Of a DNA stretch of 15,649 bases, positions 15,092 to 15,649 are shown one piece after another. Under the pieces are notes generated by a model. The model was not told where the DNA came from and searched no databases. It saw only the letters and a list, made by a program, of their open reading frames with translations. Each line of letters begins with the position of its first letter. Within the stretch, counting starts at the first letter, position 1. The DNA is from Aureococcus anophagefferens (lineage: Eukaryota; Sar; Pelagophyceae; Pelagomonadales; Pelagomonadaceae). The translations under genes and the position numbers were made by a program. The DNA lies in assembly GCF_000186865.1 (NCBI RefSeq), contig NW_008705606.1, forward strand, positions 80,387 to 96,035. The letters run 5' to 3'.

Positions 15092-15649
15092 GTTTCTCAT
15101 GCCTACGCACTATGCTCAATACCCTAATCAAGAAACCCAGCTTAGTTAACAAGCTAAAGAATGCTGACATCATGTCAGTTACAGCGCCCTGTCAAGGACG
15201 CAGTGTACTCCGAGACGAGAATAAAATTCCTATCGATCAACCTTTTAAGGACAACGATCTGTTCTTTCTTCAAGTGTTGATTGCACAACTTTTACTACCC
15301 AAGCGTATCATCTCTGAGATGACTCCTCCTAATAAAAACTACAACAAAGATCATCTAGGAGTGATGCGCATGCTTCAAGAACTCAACTACGAAGTCACTG
15401 TTACAGATCGATTCTCTTCTGACCTTTGTGGCGACATTCAACACCGAGATAGGTGGATCCTTGTTGGAAGGCTTAAGGCAAAGGGAAGCGTTCTACGCCC
15501 CTTCTCTCTACAATGCTACTACAAGACTAGAAGTCGGCCTCTCAAGGTTCTTCTAGATCCACCCGAAGATGTTCCACATCAACATTGGCTGAGAGGAAAG
15601 AATATGAACCAGATCTACAATGATCCAGTGCCGACCCAGAAGATCCAAC
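14995..15649 (+). CDS. C-5 cytosine DNA methyltransferase domain (partial, runs off the window)
   Basis: Open from after stops at 14986-14994 to the window end; no start of its own. In order: CGCESND (15016-15036, Glu like motif II); NADIMSVTAPCQGRS, with the catalytic motif IV Pro-Cys-Gln at 15187-15195 preceded by the usual Ala-Asp; RIISEMTPPN, with the motif VI Glu at 15316-15318 (Glu-Asn-Val in most family members, here Glu-Met-Thr); LGVMRMLQELNYEV; and IQHRDRWILVGRL, with motif VIII Gln-x-Arg-x-Arg at 15439-15453. Motif order and spacing are those of C-5 methyltransferases, which transfer a methyl group from AdoMet to cytosine through the motif IV cysteine. The target-recognition region and motifs IX-X would follow; about 60 residues after motif VIII are present. 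Motif I lies upstream in another frame, so this copy is probably not producing an intact enzyme unless frames are joined by recoding. Confidence 0.85.

Larger units (their letters stand above)
11172..15649 (+). mobile_element. 5' part of a retroelement with Gag-like, protease and C-5 DNA methyltransferase regions
   Basis: Order on the plus strand: leader (11172-11797), Gag-like ORF (11798-12700), a second frame (12600-14927) carrying further Gag-like sequence and a retropepsin-type motif, then methyltransferase motifs (14930-15649). The window ends inside the element, so reverse transcriptase, RNase H, integrase and the 3' LTR are not visible. Calling it an LTR-type element is inferred from the Gag-protease arrangement; the superfamily (copia or gypsy) cannot be decided. 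The left boundary is approximate and set by the composition change. Capture of C-5 methyltransferases by LTR retrotransposons has been described in dinoflagellates and in a charophyte alga, so there is precedent. Three frame changes suggest a degraded copy, recoding or sequence errors. Confidence 0.75.

Overview
The window reads as nuclear DNA of a eukaryote, most likely a unicellular, probably flagellated alga or related protist. The clearest host gene is a USP22/Ubp8-type ubiquitin hydrolase interrupted by two very short GT-AG introns. There are no bacterial operons or Shine-Dalgarno-led gene strings, and the DNA switches abruptly between near-balanced and extremely GC-rich segments. The lineage cannot be fixed from this sequence; a stramenopile, haptophyte or dinoflagellate-like alga would fit.

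Layout. 1-1094 is sparse: one proline-rich open frame of doubtful status, a 9-bp GC-rich tandem repeat and nothing else I can name. 1095-3302 (minus) holds a 735-residue ORF with faint TFIIS-like features at both ends. It shares a 231-bp intergenic region with a divergent 446-residue, basic, disordered ORF (3534-4874, plus). 4963-5166 (minus) is a decayed LTR-retrotransposon integrase fragment followed by two perfect 22-bp tandem units. 5224-6558 has no supportable gene. 6559-8349 (minus) is the complete USP22/Ubp8 homologue (zinc-finger UBP domain plus peptidase domain), expected to be the deubiquitinase of a SAGA-type coactivator. 8936-9424 (minus) is a small putative zinc-finger protein in GC-rich DNA. 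9471-9670 contains a perfect palindrome and a large fold-back structure. 9689-10830 is a GC-rich repeat zone that ends in about 3.75 copies of a 155-bp tandem repeat.

The most interesting part is 11172-15649: the 5' part of a plus-strand retroelement. It has a structured leader, a Gag-like ORF, a second frame carrying more Gag-like sequence and a retropepsin-type Asp-Thr-Gly-Ser motif. It then has a region with the diagnostic motifs of a C-5 cytosine DNA methyltransferase (Pro-Cys-Gln, a glutamate in the motif VI position, and a Gln-x-Arg-x-Arg motif VIII). The element therefore seems to carry its own DNA methyltransferase inside the polyprotein region. The reading frame changes three times in this copy, so it is either decaying, affected by sequence errors, or uses recoding. 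Reverse transcriptase, RNase H, integrase and the 3' LTR would lie beyond the window.

How the parts relate: the host genes point to chromatin and transcription functions (SAGA-type deubiquitinase, possible elongation-factor-like protein). The rest is repeat-driven genome: integrase relic, fold-back element, satellite-like array, and a methyltransferase-bearing retroelement next to a CpG-dense tandem array.
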